This document shows positions 7,657-16,208 of a stretch of DNA of 42,447 nucleotides, in pieces; positions within the stretch are counted from its first letter, which is position 1, and every line of letters begins with the position of its first letter. The translations under genes were made by a program, and so were the position numbers. The notes under the pieces were generated by a model that saw only the letters and a list, made by a program, of their open reading frames with translations, searched no databases and was not told where the DNA came from. The stretch is from Streptomyces blattellae (lineage in GTDB: Bacteria; Actinomycetota; Actinomycetes; Streptomycetales; Streptomycetaceae). The stretch spans positions 1 through 42,447 of the forward strand of contig NZ_WJBG01000010.1 in the NCBI RefSeq assembly GCF_009709555.1. Reading direction: 5' to 3'.

Positions 7657-8796
7657 GTGGCCACGGACTACTACGCCGTTCTCGGCGTGCGCCGCGACGC
7701 GTCGCAGGAAGAGATCAAGAAGGCCTTCCGGCGGCTCGCACGCGAGCTGCACCCGGACGTCAACCCGGATCCGAAGACCCAGGAGCGGTTCAAGGAGATC
7801 AACGCCGCTTACGAGGTGCTGTCGGACCCGCAGAAGAAGCAGGTCTACGACCTCGGCGGCGACCCGCTCTCGCAGGCCGGCGGCGGCGGTGGCGCGGGCG
7901 GCTTCGGCGCGGGTGGCTTCGGGAACTTCTCGGACATCATGGACGCGTTCTTCGGTACGGCGTCCCAGCGGGGCCCGCGGTCGCGTACGCGGCGCGGCCA
8001 GGACGCGATGATCCGGCTGGACGTCGAACTGGACGAGGCGGCCTTCGGCACGACGAAGGACATCCAGGTCGACACGGCGATCGTCTGCTCGACCTGCAAC
8101 GGCGAGGGCGCCGCCCCGGGGACGAGTGCCCAGACGTGTGACATGTGCCGCGGTCGCGGTGAGGTGTCGCAGGTCACCCGGTCCTTCCTGGGCCAGGTCA
8201 TGACGTCCCGGCCGTGCCCGCAGTGCCAGGGCTTCGGCACGGTCGTCCCGACGCCGTGCCCGGAGTGCGCGGGCGACGGCCGGGTCCGCTCCCGTCGCAC
8301 CCTCACGGTCAAGATCCCGGCCGGTGTCGACAACGGCACCCGTATCCAGCTCGCGGGCGAGGGCGAGGTCGGTCCCGGTGGCGGTCCCGCCGGTGATCTG
8401 TACGTCGAGATCCACGAGCTGCCGCATTCGACCTTCCAGCGCCGCGGGGACGACCTGCACTGCACGGTCACCATCCCGATGACCGCGGCGGCCCTCGGCA
8501 CGAAGGTCCCGCTGGAGACGCTGGACGGCATGGAGGAGGTCGACATCCGGCCCGGCACCCAGTCCGGCCAGTCGATCCCGCTGCACGGCCGCGGCATCAC
8601 GCACCTGCGCGGCGGCGGCCGCGGCGACCTCGTCGTCCACGTCGAGGTCACCACCCCGACCAAGCTCGACCCCGAGCAGGAACGCCTCCTCCGCGAACTC
8701 GCCAAGCTCCGCGGCGAGGAACGTCCGCAGGGACAGTTCCAGCCGGGGCAGCAGGGGTTGTTCTCGCGGCTGAAGGACGCCTTCAACGGGCGTTGA
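7657..8796 (+). CDS. dnaJ: molecular chaperone DnaJ (second, HrcA-linked copy, DnaJ2)
   Basis: The 379-residue protein has a complete J domain with HPD at residues about 32-34, a Gly/Phe-rich linker (residues 70-90), four zinc-finger repeats [24 protein letters not shown] and CPECAGDG, and both C-terminal substrate-binding barrels. It stimulates DnaK ATPase and delivers clients. The GTG start is immediately after the hrcA stop, so the two genes are translationally linked and share CIRCE control. Actinobacteria usually keep another dnaJ with dnaK-grpE-hspR; this is the hrcA-linked type. Confidence 0.96.
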   Translation: MATDYYAVLGVRRDASQEEIKKAFRRLARELHPDVNPDPKTQERFKEINAAYEVLSDPQKKQVYDLGGDPLSQAGGGGGAGGFGAGGFGNFSDIMDAFFGTASQRGPRSRTRRGQDAMIRLDVELDEAAFGTTKDIQVDTAIVCSTCNGEGAAPGTSAQTCDMCRGRGEVSQVTRSFLGQVMTSRPCPQCQGFGTVVPTPCPECAGDGRVRSRRTLTVKIPAGVDNGTRIQLAGEGEVGPGGGPAGDLYVEIHELPHSTFQRRGDDLHCTVTIPMTAAALGTKVPLETLDGMEEVDIRPGTQSGQSIPLHGRGITHLRGGGRGDLVVHVEVTTPTKLDPEQERLLRELAKLRGEERPQGQFQPGQQGLFSRLKDAFNGR

Positions 8797-9020
8797 CGTT
8801 GCCTTCGGGGGCTTGGCTGTCCGCTGGCGTGGGTGGCCGGAGGCTCGCCGGGGGTCCGCGGGGCTGTCCCTCGGGCGGGCACAGTCAGCGGGAGCGGAAG
8901 GGCTTGTTCTCGCGGCTGGAGGATGCGTTCAGCGGGCGGTAGCCCTTTCGCATGCCGTTGGCCTATGCCAGGGGGAAGGCCGGATTCGGACTTGTTCGGA
9001 GGACGTGGCAACATGCCGTC
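8797..9020. other. spacer holding a decayed copy of the dnaJ2 3' end
   Basis: Bases 8900-8942 repeat the last 43 bases of dnaJ2 (8754-8796) with about seven differences. Translated, the copy reads GLFSRLEDAFSGR then stop, against [13 protein letters not shown] then stop in the gene. Weaker similarity extends upstream to about 8850. The copy is 146 bp from the original, is out of frame with dnaJ2 and has no start codon of its own. GGAGG at 8998-9002 is the only ribosome-binding-like site before the next gene. Confidence 0.75.
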
Positions 9021-10151
9021 ATGTCCTCCGCACTGACCGATCTCTTCCGTCATCCGATCGTGCAGGCCCCCATGGCGGGCGGAGTCTCCGTGCCGCGTCT
9101 CGCCGCCGCCGTGTCCGAGGCCGGCGGGCTCGGGTTTCTGGCCGCCGGGTACAAGACCGCCGACGGTATGTACCAGGAGATCAAGCAGCTGCGGTCCATC
9201 ACGAGCTGCCCCTTCGGCGTGAACCTGTTCATGCCGCAGCCGGAGTACCCCGGTGCGAGCGCCGGCTCCGCCGGTGCGGCCGGCGCCGCGCTCCCCTCGG
9301 CCGCGGCGATCGATGTCTACGCCCATCAGCTCGCCGGTGAGGCCACCTGGTACGAGGCCGAGCTGGGCGACCCCGACAGCGGCCGTGACGACGGCTACGA
9401 CGCCAAGCTCGCCGTACTGCTGGACAACCCGGTGCCGGTGGTGTCGTTCCACTTCGGCGTGCCCAGCCGGGACGCGCTGGACGCGCTGCACCGCGTCGGC
9501 ACCTTCACGCTGGTCACCGCGACCACCGTCGAGGAGGCCCTCGCCGTGCAGCGGGCCGGCGCCGACGGGGTGATCGTGCAGGGCGTCGAGGCGGGCGGCC
9601 ATCAGGGCACGCACCGGGACGTCCCGGAGACGGACGGCGGCGGTATCGGTCTGATGTCGCTGATCGCGCAGGTCAGGGAGGCCGTGTCGGTCCCGCTCAT
9701 CGCGGCCGGCGGCATCATGCGGGGCAGCCAGATCGTCGCTGCCCTCGCCGCGGGCGCCAGTGCGGCCCAGCTCGGCACGGCATTCCTCGCCACGCCGGAG
9801 TCCGGCGCCAACGCCCTGCACAAGCAGGCCCTGACGAACCCCCTGTTCGTCCGTACGGAGCTGACGCGGGCGTTCTCCGGCCGTCCGGCCCGCGGCCTGG
9901 TCAACCGCTTCATGCGCGAGCACGGCCCGTACGCGCCCGCCGCCTACCCGGAGATCCACCACCTCACCGCGCCGCTGCGCAAGGCCGCCGCCCAGGCGGG
10001 CGACGCGCAGGGCATGGCGCTGTGGGCGGGACAGGGCCACCGGATGGCCCGCGAACTGCCTGCCGGGCAGCTGGTGGAGGTGCTCGCCGCGGAGATCGAG
10101 GCCGCGAGGACAGAGTTGTCGGCGGCTCCGGCCTCGGGCGGTGGGGCCTGA
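9021..10151 (+). CDS. nitronate monooxygenase family flavoprotein (2-nitropropane dioxygenase-like)
   Basis: The 376-residue protein is an FMN-dependent TIM barrel. It starts MSSALTDLFRHPIVQAPMAGG, the family's N-terminal signature, and continues with GGLGFLAAGYK, VIVQGVEAGGHQGTH, PLIAAGGIM and the phosphate-binding AAGASAAQLGTAFL. These enzymes oxidise alkyl nitronates such as propionate 3-nitronate, detoxifying them. ATG 9021 is favoured because the family begins there, although the open frame runs up to 8952; the nearest GGAGG is 18 nt upstream. Its stop overlaps the rsmE start by one base (TGATG), so the two are coupled. Confidence 0.9.
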   Translation: MSSALTDLFRHPIVQAPMAGGVSVPRLAAAVSEAGGLGFLAAGYKTADGMYQEIKQLRSITSCPFGVNLFMPQPEYPGASAGSAGAAGAALPSAAAIDVYAHQLAGEATWYEAELGDPDSGRDDGYDAKLAVLLDNPVPVVSFHFGVPSRDALDALHRVGTFTLVTATTVEEALAVQRAGADGVIVQGVEAGGHQGTHRDVPETDGGGIGLMSLIAQVREAVSVPLIAAGGIMRGSQIVAALAAGASAAQLGTAFLATPESGANALHKQALTNPLFVRTELTRAFSGRPARGLVNRFMREHGPYAPAAYPEIHHLTAPLRKAAAQAGDAQGMALWAGQGHRMARELPAGQLVEVLAAEIEAARTELSAAPASGGGA

Positions 10152-10891
10152 TGACCGCCCCTGTCTTCGTGGTCGAGCACTTCGACGCGGGCGGCGGCGG
10201 GCGGTACGTCCTCGACGGCCCCGAGGGACGGCACGCGGTCTCGGTGAAGCGGCTGCGGCCCGGTGAGGACGTGGTGCTCACCGACGGGACCGGGCGCTGG
10301 GCGGACTGCGTGGTGCTGGACACCGAGGGCAAGGACCGGCTGATCGTCCAGCTGGACTCGGTGTCCGAGGAACCGCAGGACGAGCCCCGCATCACGGTCG
10401 TCCAGGCCCTCCCCAAGGGCGACCGCGGCGAACTCGCCGTCGAGACGATGACCGAGGTCGGCGTGGACGCGATCGTGCCGTGGGCCGCCTCCCGCTGCAT
10501 CACGCAGTGGAAGGGCGACCGCGGGCTGAAGGCGCTGGCCAAGTGGCGGGCCACGGCGCGCGAGGCGGGCAAGCAGTCCCGTCGGGTGCGCTTCCCGGAC
10601 ATCGCGGACACGGCAACCTCCAAGCAGGTCGCGGCACTTCTCGCGAAGGCCGACTTCGCGGCCGTACTGCATGAAAGCGGCGAGGAATACCTCGCCGGTG
10701 CCGAACTGCCCGCCGAGGGCGAGATCGTGCTGGTCGTCGGGCCCGAAGGGGGCGTCTCTCCCGAGGAGCTGACGCTGTTCACACAGGCCGGTGCGCAGGC
10801 GTACCGGCTCGGGCCCAGTGTGCTGCGTACCTCCACCGCCGGTACCGCGGCGGCGGTGCTGCTCCTCGGCCGTAGCGGCCGGTGGTCCTGA
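10151..10891 (+). CDS. rsmE: 16S rRNA (uracil-1498-N3)-methyltransferase RsmE
   Basis: The 246-residue protein has an N-terminal PUA-like part (residues 1-70, GPEGRHAVSVKRLRPGE) and a C-terminal SPOUT knot with KGDRGELAVETMTEVGVDAIVPW, VLVVGPEGGVSPEE and RLGPSVLRTSTAG, the motifs that bind S-adenosylmethionine. It methylates helix 44 of 16S rRNA in other bacteria. The ATG overlaps the previous stop codon by one base. In mycobacteria rsmE also follows dnaJ2, so the nitronate monooxygenase gene appears to be inserted into an old gene pair. Confidence 0.95.
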   Translation: MTAPVFVVEHFDAGGGGRYVLDGPEGRHAVSVKRLRPGEDVVLTDGTGRWADCVVLDTEGKDRLIVQLDSVSEEPQDEPRITVVQALPKGDRGELAVETMTEVGVDAIVPWAASRCITQWKGDRGLKALAKWRATAREAGKQSRRVRFPDIADTATSKQVAALLAKADFAAVLHESGEEYLAGAELPAEGEIVLVVGPEGGVSPEELTLFTQAGAQAYRLGPSVLRTSTAGTAAAVLLLGRSGRWS

Positions 10892-10908
10892 ACACCAGGG
10901 AGTGGGTC

Positions 10909-11301
10909 ATGGAACTCGCCCAAGTACGACTGCTCGTCACCGACTTCGCCGCCTGCTACCGCTTCTACTCCGAGATCCTCGGCCTCAAGCCGCAGTCGGG
11001 GGCGGCCGAGGGACCGTACGAGAAGTTCAGTCCCGCCACCGGCTCGGCGGGCATCGCGCTCCAGGACCGGGCGATGATGGCGGAGGTGTTCGGCGAGCTG
11101 GGGGACGCGGCCATGGGCCACCGCTCGCTGGTCGTTCTGCGCGTCGACGACCTGGACATCTACTGCGAGCAGATCGCGGGCCGCGGCGCCACGCTGCTGC
11201 ACGGCCCGGCCCATATGACCGACCGGATGCGGGTCGCCCACCTCAAGGACCCGGAGGGCAACCTGGTGGAACTCCAGGAGTGGCTGCTGCTGCGCACGTG
11301 A
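10909..11301 (+). CDS. VOC family (glyoxalase/bleomycin resistance-type) protein
   Basis: The 130-residue protein has two beta-alpha-beta-beta-beta modules typical of the vicinal oxygen chelate fold: LAQVRLLVTDFAACYRFYSEILGL at the N-terminus and HLKDPEGNLVELQEWL at the C-terminus. A Glu in the last motif is a usual metal ligand. The substrate cannot be inferred. ATG 10909 has GGGAGTG a few bases upstream; a start 27 bp earlier would overlap rsmE. It is probably co-transcribed with rsmE. Confidence 0.85.
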   Translation: MELAQVRLLVTDFAACYRFYSEILGLKPQSGAAEGPYEKFSPATGSAGIALQDRAMMAEVFGELGDAAMGHRSLVVLRVDDLDIYCEQIAGRGATLLHGPAHMTDRMRVAHLKDPEGNLVELQEWLLLRT

Positions 11302-11340
11302 CCGCTCCGCTGGGGTGCGGTGATGAAGGCGCGGCCCGGT

Positions 11341-11411
11341 GCTGGTCGCGTAGTTCTCCGCGGGCTCGGTGGGGGCTGGTCGCGCCGTTCCCCGCGCCCC
11401 TTACGGGGCGC
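11341..11411. repeat. two adjacent copies of a Streptomyces-type intergenic repeat, ending in a hairpin
   Basis: GCTGGTCGCGTAGTTCTCCG at 11341 and GCTGGTCGCGCCGTTCCCCG at 11375 are successive copies of the same module. The second ends GCGCCCC-TTAC-GGGGCGC (11394-11411), a perfect 7-bp hairpin. Related pieces occur at 14806, 37774, 39797 and 42353 in this window. Confidence 0.75.
11394..11411 (+). terminator. hairpin after the VOC gene
   Basis: GCGCCCC and GGGGCGC pair perfectly around TTAC. No T-tract follows, as is common for Streptomyces terminators. It lies about 90 bp past the stop of the VOC gene. Confidence 0.5.
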
Positions 11412-11487
11412 TTCAGTTCTCCGGCACTTGATGGTGAGGTGATCCAAAGGCCTGTCCAGCGGCCCCGCACGTGCATAGGGTGATCGG

Positions 11488-14400
11488 GTGACAGAGTCCG
11501 CATCCGCCGCGTATCTCCGCTTCCCGCATCTCCACGGTGACCTGGTCGCCTTCACCGCCGAGGACGACGTCTGGCTCGCGCCTCTCGACGGCGGCCGGGC
11601 CTGGCGGGTCAGTGCCGACAATGTGCCGGTCACCCTGCCGCGCATCTCGCCCGACGGTACGACGGTGGCGTGGACCTCCACCCGTGACGGCGCCCCCGAG
11701 GTGCACATCGCCCCCATCGACGGCGGACCCGCCAAGCGCCTGACGCACTGGGGCAGTTCGCGCACCCAGGTGCGCGGCTGGACCCCCGACGGCCGGGTCC
11801 TCGCCATCACCACCTACGGCCAGGCCAACCTCCGCCGCAGCTGGGCCCACGCCGTCCCGCTCGACGGCGGACCCTCGACCGTCCTGCCGTACGGCTGGGT
11901 CGGCCATGTCGCCTACGGCCCGAGCGCCGTGCTGCTGTCCTCGCCGATGGGGCGGGAGGCGGCGTGGTGGAAGCGGTACCGGGGCGGTACGGCGGGCAAG
12001 CTGTGGATCGACCGTGCGGCCGAAGGTGAAGAAGGCGCCGGGGAGTTCGTACGGCTGCATGAAGAGCTGGACGGAAACATCGAGTACCCGGTGTGGGCGG
12101 GCGAGAGGATCGCGTTCCTGTCCGACCACGAGGGGGTCGGGGCGCTGTACTCCTCCCTCGCCGACGGTTCGGATCTACGGCGGCACACTCCCGTCGACGG
12201 CTTCTACGCCCGGCACGCTTCGGGGGACGGCACCCGGGTCGTCTACTCGTCCGCCGGTGAACTCTGGGTCCTGGACGACCTCGACGGCGCCGAGCCGCGG
12301 AGGCTCGACATCCGGCTCGGCGGGCAGCGCACCGACCGGCAGCCGTACCCGGTGAACGCGTCCCGCTGGTTCGGTTCGGCGTCCCCCGACCACACCGCGC
12401 GCGGCAGCGCCGTCGCCGTGCGCGGTGCCGTGCACTGGGTCACCCACCGCTCAGGACCGGCTCGCGCGCTCGCCGCGGAACCCGGCGTACGGGCCCGGCT
12501 GCCGCGCACGTTCCGCGCGGAGGGCGAGGAGTGGGTGGTGTGGGTCACGGACGCCGAGGGCGACGACGCCCTGGAGTTCGCGCCGGCGACCGGACTCGCG
12601 CCGGGCGCGACCCCGCGCCGGCTCGCCGCCGGGCAGCTCGGCCGGGTGCTCGGCCTCGCGATGGCGCCCGACGGCAGCCGGGCCGCCGTGGCCTCGCACG
12701 ACGGACGCGTGCTGCTGGTCGAGCGGGAGACCGGCGAGGTGCGCGAGGTCGACCGCAGCGAGCACGGCGACGCCTCCGGGCTGGTCTTCTCGCCGGACTC
12801 GGCATGGCTGGCCTGGTCGCACCCCGGCCCGCGCCCGCTGTGCCAGCTCAAGCTCGCCAACACCACCGACCTGTCGGTCACCGAGGCGACCCCGCTGCGC
12901 TTCCAGGACTACGCGCCCGCGTTCACCCTCGACGGCAAGCACCTCGCCTTCCTGTCGACGCGGGCCTTCGACCCGGTCTACGACGAGCACGTCTTCGACC
13001 TGGCCTTCGTCGTCGGCTCCCGCCCGCACCTGATCACGCTGGCCGCGACGACCCCGTCGCCCTTCGGCCCGCAGCGGCACGGCCGCCCCTTCGACGCGCC
13101 GGACAAGGACGAGACCCCGGACAGCGAGGGCGCCCCCACCACCCGCGTCGACCTGGAGGGGCTCGCCGACCGGATCGTGCCGTTCCCGGTCGAGGCCGCC
13201 CGCTACTCCGGGCTGCGCGCCGCGAAGGACGGCGTGCTGTGGCTGCGCCACCCGGTGCGCGGGGCGCTGGGCGCCACCCGGGCCAACCCGGACGACCCCG
13301 ACCCCAAGTCCGAGCTGGAGCGGTACGACCTCGTCCAGCGGCGGGTGGAGCATCTCGCGGACGACGCCGACCACTTCCGGGTCAGCGGCGACGGCAAGCG
13401 GGTCCTGCTGTGGACCGACGGCAGGCTCAAGGTCGTCCCCAGCGACCGGCGGGCCTCGGGCGACGACGACAGCGACACCAACATCACCGTCGACCTCGGC
13501 CGGATCCGCCAGACCGTCGACCCGGCGGCCGAGTGGCGGCAGATGTACGAGGAGAACGGCCGCATCATGCGGGACAACTTCTGGCGTCCCGACCTCGGCG
13601 GCACGGACTGGAACGGCATCCTCGACCGCTACCGCCCCCTCCTCGACCGGGTCGCCACCCACGACGACCTCGTCGACCTGCTGTGGGAGGTGCACGGCGA
13701 GCTGGGCACCTCGCACGCGTACGTCATGCCGCGCGGCGGCCACGGCGGCGGGGACCGGCAGGGCCTGCTCGGCGCGGACATCTCCCGGCACGCGGACGGC
13801 AGCTGGCGCATCGACCGGATCCTGCCCTCGGAGACCTCCGACCCGGAGGCCCGCGCACCGCTCGCCGCGCCCGGCGTGGCGGTTCGTGCGGGCGACGCGA
13901 TCGTGGCGGTGAACGGCGTCCCGGTCGACCCGGTGACCGGTCCCGGACCCCTCCTCGTCGGTACGGCGGGCAGGCCGGTCGAACTCACGGTGTCCCCTTC
14001 CGGCGGCGGCGAGCCACGGCACGCCGTCGTCGTGCCGGTCGCCGACGAGGAACCGCTGCGCTACCACGCCTGGGTCGCCGACCGGCGGGCCTACGTCCAC
14101 GAACGCTCCGCAGGCCGCCTCGGCTACCTCCACGTCCCCGACATGCAGGCGCCGGGCTGGGCCCAGATCCACCGCGACCTCCGCGTGGAAGTCGCCAGGG
14201 AAGGGCTCGTCGTCGACGTCCGGGAGAACCGGGGCGGCCACACGTCCCAGTTGGTCGTCGAGAAGCTGGCGCGGCGCATCGTCGGCTGGGCGTCGCCGCG
14301 GGGGATGCGGCCGTACAGCTACCCCGAGGACGCTCCCCGCGGCCCTGTCGTCGCCGTCGCCAACGAGTTCTCCGGCTCCGACGGGGACATCGTCAACGCG

Positions 14401-14700
14401 GCGATCAAGGCGCTGGGTATCGGGCCGGTCGTCGGCACGCGCACCTGGGGCGGCGTCATCGGCATCGACAACCGCTACCGACTGGTCGACGGCACGCTCG
14501 TCACCCAGCCCAAATACGCGTTCTGGCTGGAGAACTACGGCTGGGGCGTGGAGAACCACGGGGTGGATCCCGATGTGGAGGTCGTGCAGCGGCCCCAGGA
14601 CTACGCCGCCGGGAGGGACGTCCAGCTGGACGAGGCGGTGAGGCTGGCGTTGGCAGCCCTGGAGGAGACGCCGGCGAAGACACCGCCGAGTCTGCCGTGA
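11488..14700 (+). CDS. tricorn protease homologue (S41 family peptidase)
   Basis: The 1070-residue protein matches tricorn in length and layout: an N-terminal six-bladed and a seven-bladed propeller (residues about 1-650, with repeated SPDGTTVAW/TPDGRVLAI-type strands), a PDZ domain (about 750-840) and a C-terminal catalytic core. The catalytic residues of Thermoplasma tricorn (His746, Ser965, Asp966, Glu1023) have counterparts at His743 (GTSHAYV), Ser964-Asp965 (FSGSDGD) and Glu1022 (WGVENHG). It would degrade proteasome-sized peptides in the cytoplasm; no signal peptide is present. The GTG start follows AGGG by 7 nt. A TAGGGT hexamer at 11476-11481 so close to the start could make the message nearly leaderless. 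Confidence 0.94.
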   Translation: MTESASAAYLRFPHLHGDLVAFTAEDDVWLAPLDGGRAWRVSADNVPVTLPRISPDGTTVAWTSTRDGAPEVHIAPIDGGPAKRLTHWGSSRTQVRGWTPDGRVLAITTYGQANLRRSWAHAVPLDGGPSTVLPYGWVGHVAYGPSAVLLSSPMGREAAWWKRYRGGTAGKLWIDRAAEGEEGAGEFVRLHEELDGNIEYPVWAGERIAFLSDHEGVGALYSSLADGSDLRRHTPVDGFYARHASGDGTRVVYSSAGELWVLDDLDGAEPRRLDIRLGGQRTDRQPYPVNASRWFGSASPDHTARGSAVAVRGAVHWVTHRSGPARALAAEPGVRARLPRTFRAEGEEWVVWVTDAEGDDALEFAPATGLAPGATPRRLAAGQLGRVLGLAMAPDGSRAAVASHDGRVLLVERETGEVREVDRSEHGDASGLVFSPDSAWLAWSHPGPRPLCQLKLANTTDLSVTEATPLRFQDYAPAFTLDGKHLAFLSTRAFDPVYDEHVFDLAFVVGSRPHLITLAATTPSPFGPQRHGRPFDAPDKDETPDSEGAPTTRVDLEGLADRIVPFPVEAARYSGLRAAKDGVLWLRHPVRGALGATRANPDDPDPKSELERYDLVQRRVEHLADDADHFRVSGDGKRVLLWTDGRLKVVPSDRRASGDDDSDTNITVDLGRIRQTVDPAAEWRQMYEENGRIMRDNFWRPDLGGTDWNGILDRYRPLLDRVATHDDLVDLLWEVHGELGTSHAYVMPRGGHGGGDRQGLLGADISRHADGSWRIDRILPSETSDPEARAPLAAPGVAVRAGDAIVAVNGVPVDPVTGPGPLLVGTAGRPVELTVSPSGGGEPRHAVVVPVADEEPLRYHAWVADRRAYVHERSAGRLGYLHVPDMQAPGWAQIHRDLRVEVAREGLVVDVRENRGGHTSQLVVEKLARRIVGWASPRGMRPYSYPEDAPRGPVVAVANEFSGSDGDIVNAAIKALGIGPVVGTRTWGGVIGIDNRYRLVDGTLVTQPKYAFWLENYGWGVENHGVDPDVEVVQRPQDYAAGRDVQLDEAVRLALAALEETPAKTPPSLP

Positions 14701-14922
14701 GCCGGGGTGGGGGGTGGGTCGCGCAGCCCGGCGCTTGCGGGTTGCCGCCTGCGCCCACCCGTGCCGCCCCAGGCAGCACGCATGCCCGCAGCTTGCACGT
14801 CCTAGGTGCGCGGGGCCGTATCGACATGCGGCTCTGCCGTGTGGGCGCGACCAGCCACCGAGCACCCGCACCCGACGACGATACGATGCCCCCCGTAAAC
14901 CGCCACGCACCCCGGAGGGACC
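14701..14922. other. spacer with a dispersed repeat upstream of the HIT gene
   Basis: Bases 14806-14856 carry the module GCGCGGGGCCGTATCGACAT followed by GCGGCTCTGCCG and CGCGACCAGCC. It matches the inverted copy at 37774-37830 and the one ending the window. TACGAT at 14882-14887 is a possible -10 for the HIT gene, but no good -35 was found. Confidence 0.6.
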
Positions 14923-15276
14923 ATGGCAGGGGAACCGCAGGACGACTGTCTGTTCTGCAAGATCGTCGAAGGGCACATCCCGGCGACGATCGTCCGTGAG
15001 ACGGAGACGACCGTCGCGTTCCGTGACATCAACCCCCAGGCACCCGTTCACGTCCTGGTGATCCCCAAGGCCCACTACGCGAACGCCGCCGAACTCGCCA
15101 CCGAGGCCCCGGAACTCGCCGTGGACATACTGCGCGAGACGAAGGCGGTCGCCGACGAGGACAAGCTGGAGAGCTACCGCATCGTCTTCAACACCGGCCC
15201 CGGCGCGGGCCAGACCGTCTTCCACGCCCACGCCCATGTCCTCGGCGGCCGCGGCATGCAGTGGCCGCCCGGGTAA
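14923..15276 (+). CDS. histidine triad (HIT/HINT) nucleotide-binding protein
   Basis: The 117-residue protein contains the HIT motif HAHAHVLGG near the C-terminus and the Hint-branch features DDCLFCKIVEGHIPA, FRDINPQAPVHVLVIPK and FNTGPGAGQTVFH. Hint proteins are purine nucleoside phosphoramidases, releasing AMP from aminoacyl or lysyl adenylates. The CxxC at residues about 9-12 is a zinc site in many bacterial members. GGAGGG lies just before the ATG. RNase Z follows after 6 bp, so the two are likely co-transcribed. Confidence 0.94.
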   Translation: MAGEPQDDCLFCKIVEGHIPATIVRETETTVAFRDINPQAPVHVLVIPKAHYANAAELATEAPELAVDILRETKAVADEDKLESYRIVFNTGPGAGQTVFHAHAHVLGGRGMQWPPG

Positions 15277-15282
15277 CCATCC

Positions 15283-16188
15283 GTGTCCGTACGTGAAGTG
15301 GTGGTGCTCGGCACGGCCAGCCAGGTTCCGACCCGGCACCGCAACCACAACGGCTATCTGCTGCGCTGGGACGGCGAGGGCATCCTGTTCGACCCCGGCG
15401 AGGGCACCCAGCGTCAGATGCTGCGCGCCGGGGCCGCCGCCCACGACCTGAACCGGATCTGCGTCACCCACTTCCACGGGGATCACTGCCTGGGCCTCGC
15501 CGGTGTCATCCAGCGCATCAACCTCGACCAGGTGCCGCACGAGATCACCGCTCACTACCCGCAGTCCGGACAGCGCTTCTTCGACCGGCTGCGGTACGCC
15601 ACCGCCTATCGGGAGACGGTCCAGCTCACCCAGGCTCCCGTGGCCGCCGACGGGGTGCTCGCCCAGACCCCCGCCTACACGCTGGAAGCCCGCAGGCTCT
15701 CCCACTCCGTCGAGTCGTACGGCTACCGCCTCGTCGAACCCGACGGCCGCCGTATGCTCCCCGACCGGCTCGCCGCGCACGGCATCAAGGGCCCGGACGT
15801 GGGCCGCATCCAGCGCGAGGGCGCCCTCGGCGGCGTCACGCTGGAGGACGTCAGTGAGGTCCGGCGCGGACAGCGGTTCGCGTTCGTCATGGACACCCGG
15901 CTGTGCGAGGCGGCGTACGCCCTCGCCGAGGGCTGCGACATGCTCGTCATCGAGTCCACGTTCCTCGACGAGGACGAGGAACTCGCCGTGGAACACGGTC
16001 ATCTGACGGCCGGTCAGGCCGCCCGGGTGGCGAAGGAGGGGGGCGTACGGCATCTTGTGCTCACGCACTTCAGCCAGCGGTACACCGACCCTGAGGAGTT
16101 CGAGCGGCAGGCGCGGGCCGCCGGCTTCGAGGGGGAGCTGACCGTGGCGCACGACCTGCTCAGGGTGCCGGTTCCGAAACGGCGGTAG
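15283..16188 (+). CDS. rnz: ribonuclease Z (MBL fold tRNA 3' endonuclease)
   Basis: The 301-residue protein starts at a GTG ([21 protein letters not shown]) and carries the RNase Z zinc site [11 protein letters not shown], the later histidine motif [19 protein letters not shown] with its bridging Asp, GHLTAGQAA and LTHFSQRY. RNase Z trims the 3' trailer of tRNA precursors that lack encoded CCA. It is about the length of the bacterial short form. An arylsulfatase-type MBL enzyme is a less likely alternative. It sits between the HIT and deaminase genes on the same strand. Confidence 0.88.
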   Translation: MSVREVVVLGTASQVPTRHRNHNGYLLRWDGEGILFDPGEGTQRQMLRAGAAAHDLNRICVTHFHGDHCLGLAGVIQRINLDQVPHEITAHYPQSGQRFFDRLRYATAYRETVQLTQAPVAADGVLAQTPAYTLEARRLSHSVESYGYRLVEPDGRRMLPDRLAAHGIKGPDVGRIQREGALGGVTLEDVSEVRRGQRFAFVMDTRLCEAAYALAEGCDMLVIESTFLDEDEELAVEHGHLTAGQAARVAKEGGVRHLVLTHFSQRYTDPEEFERQARAAGFEGELTVAHDLLRVPVPKRR

Positions 16189-16208
16189 GACGACCGTACG
16201 ATATTTCG

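Noticed and set aside
8952..9020. Longer N-terminus for the nitronate monooxygenase
   Set aside because: The added residues are not part of the family, which begins near the LFRHPIVQAPM motif.
12451..16152. Minus-strand open frame of over 1200 codons
   Set aside because: It runs antisense to the tricorn, HIT and RNase Z genes. High GC at third positions leaves antisense frames free of stops, and the translation has no recognisable domain.
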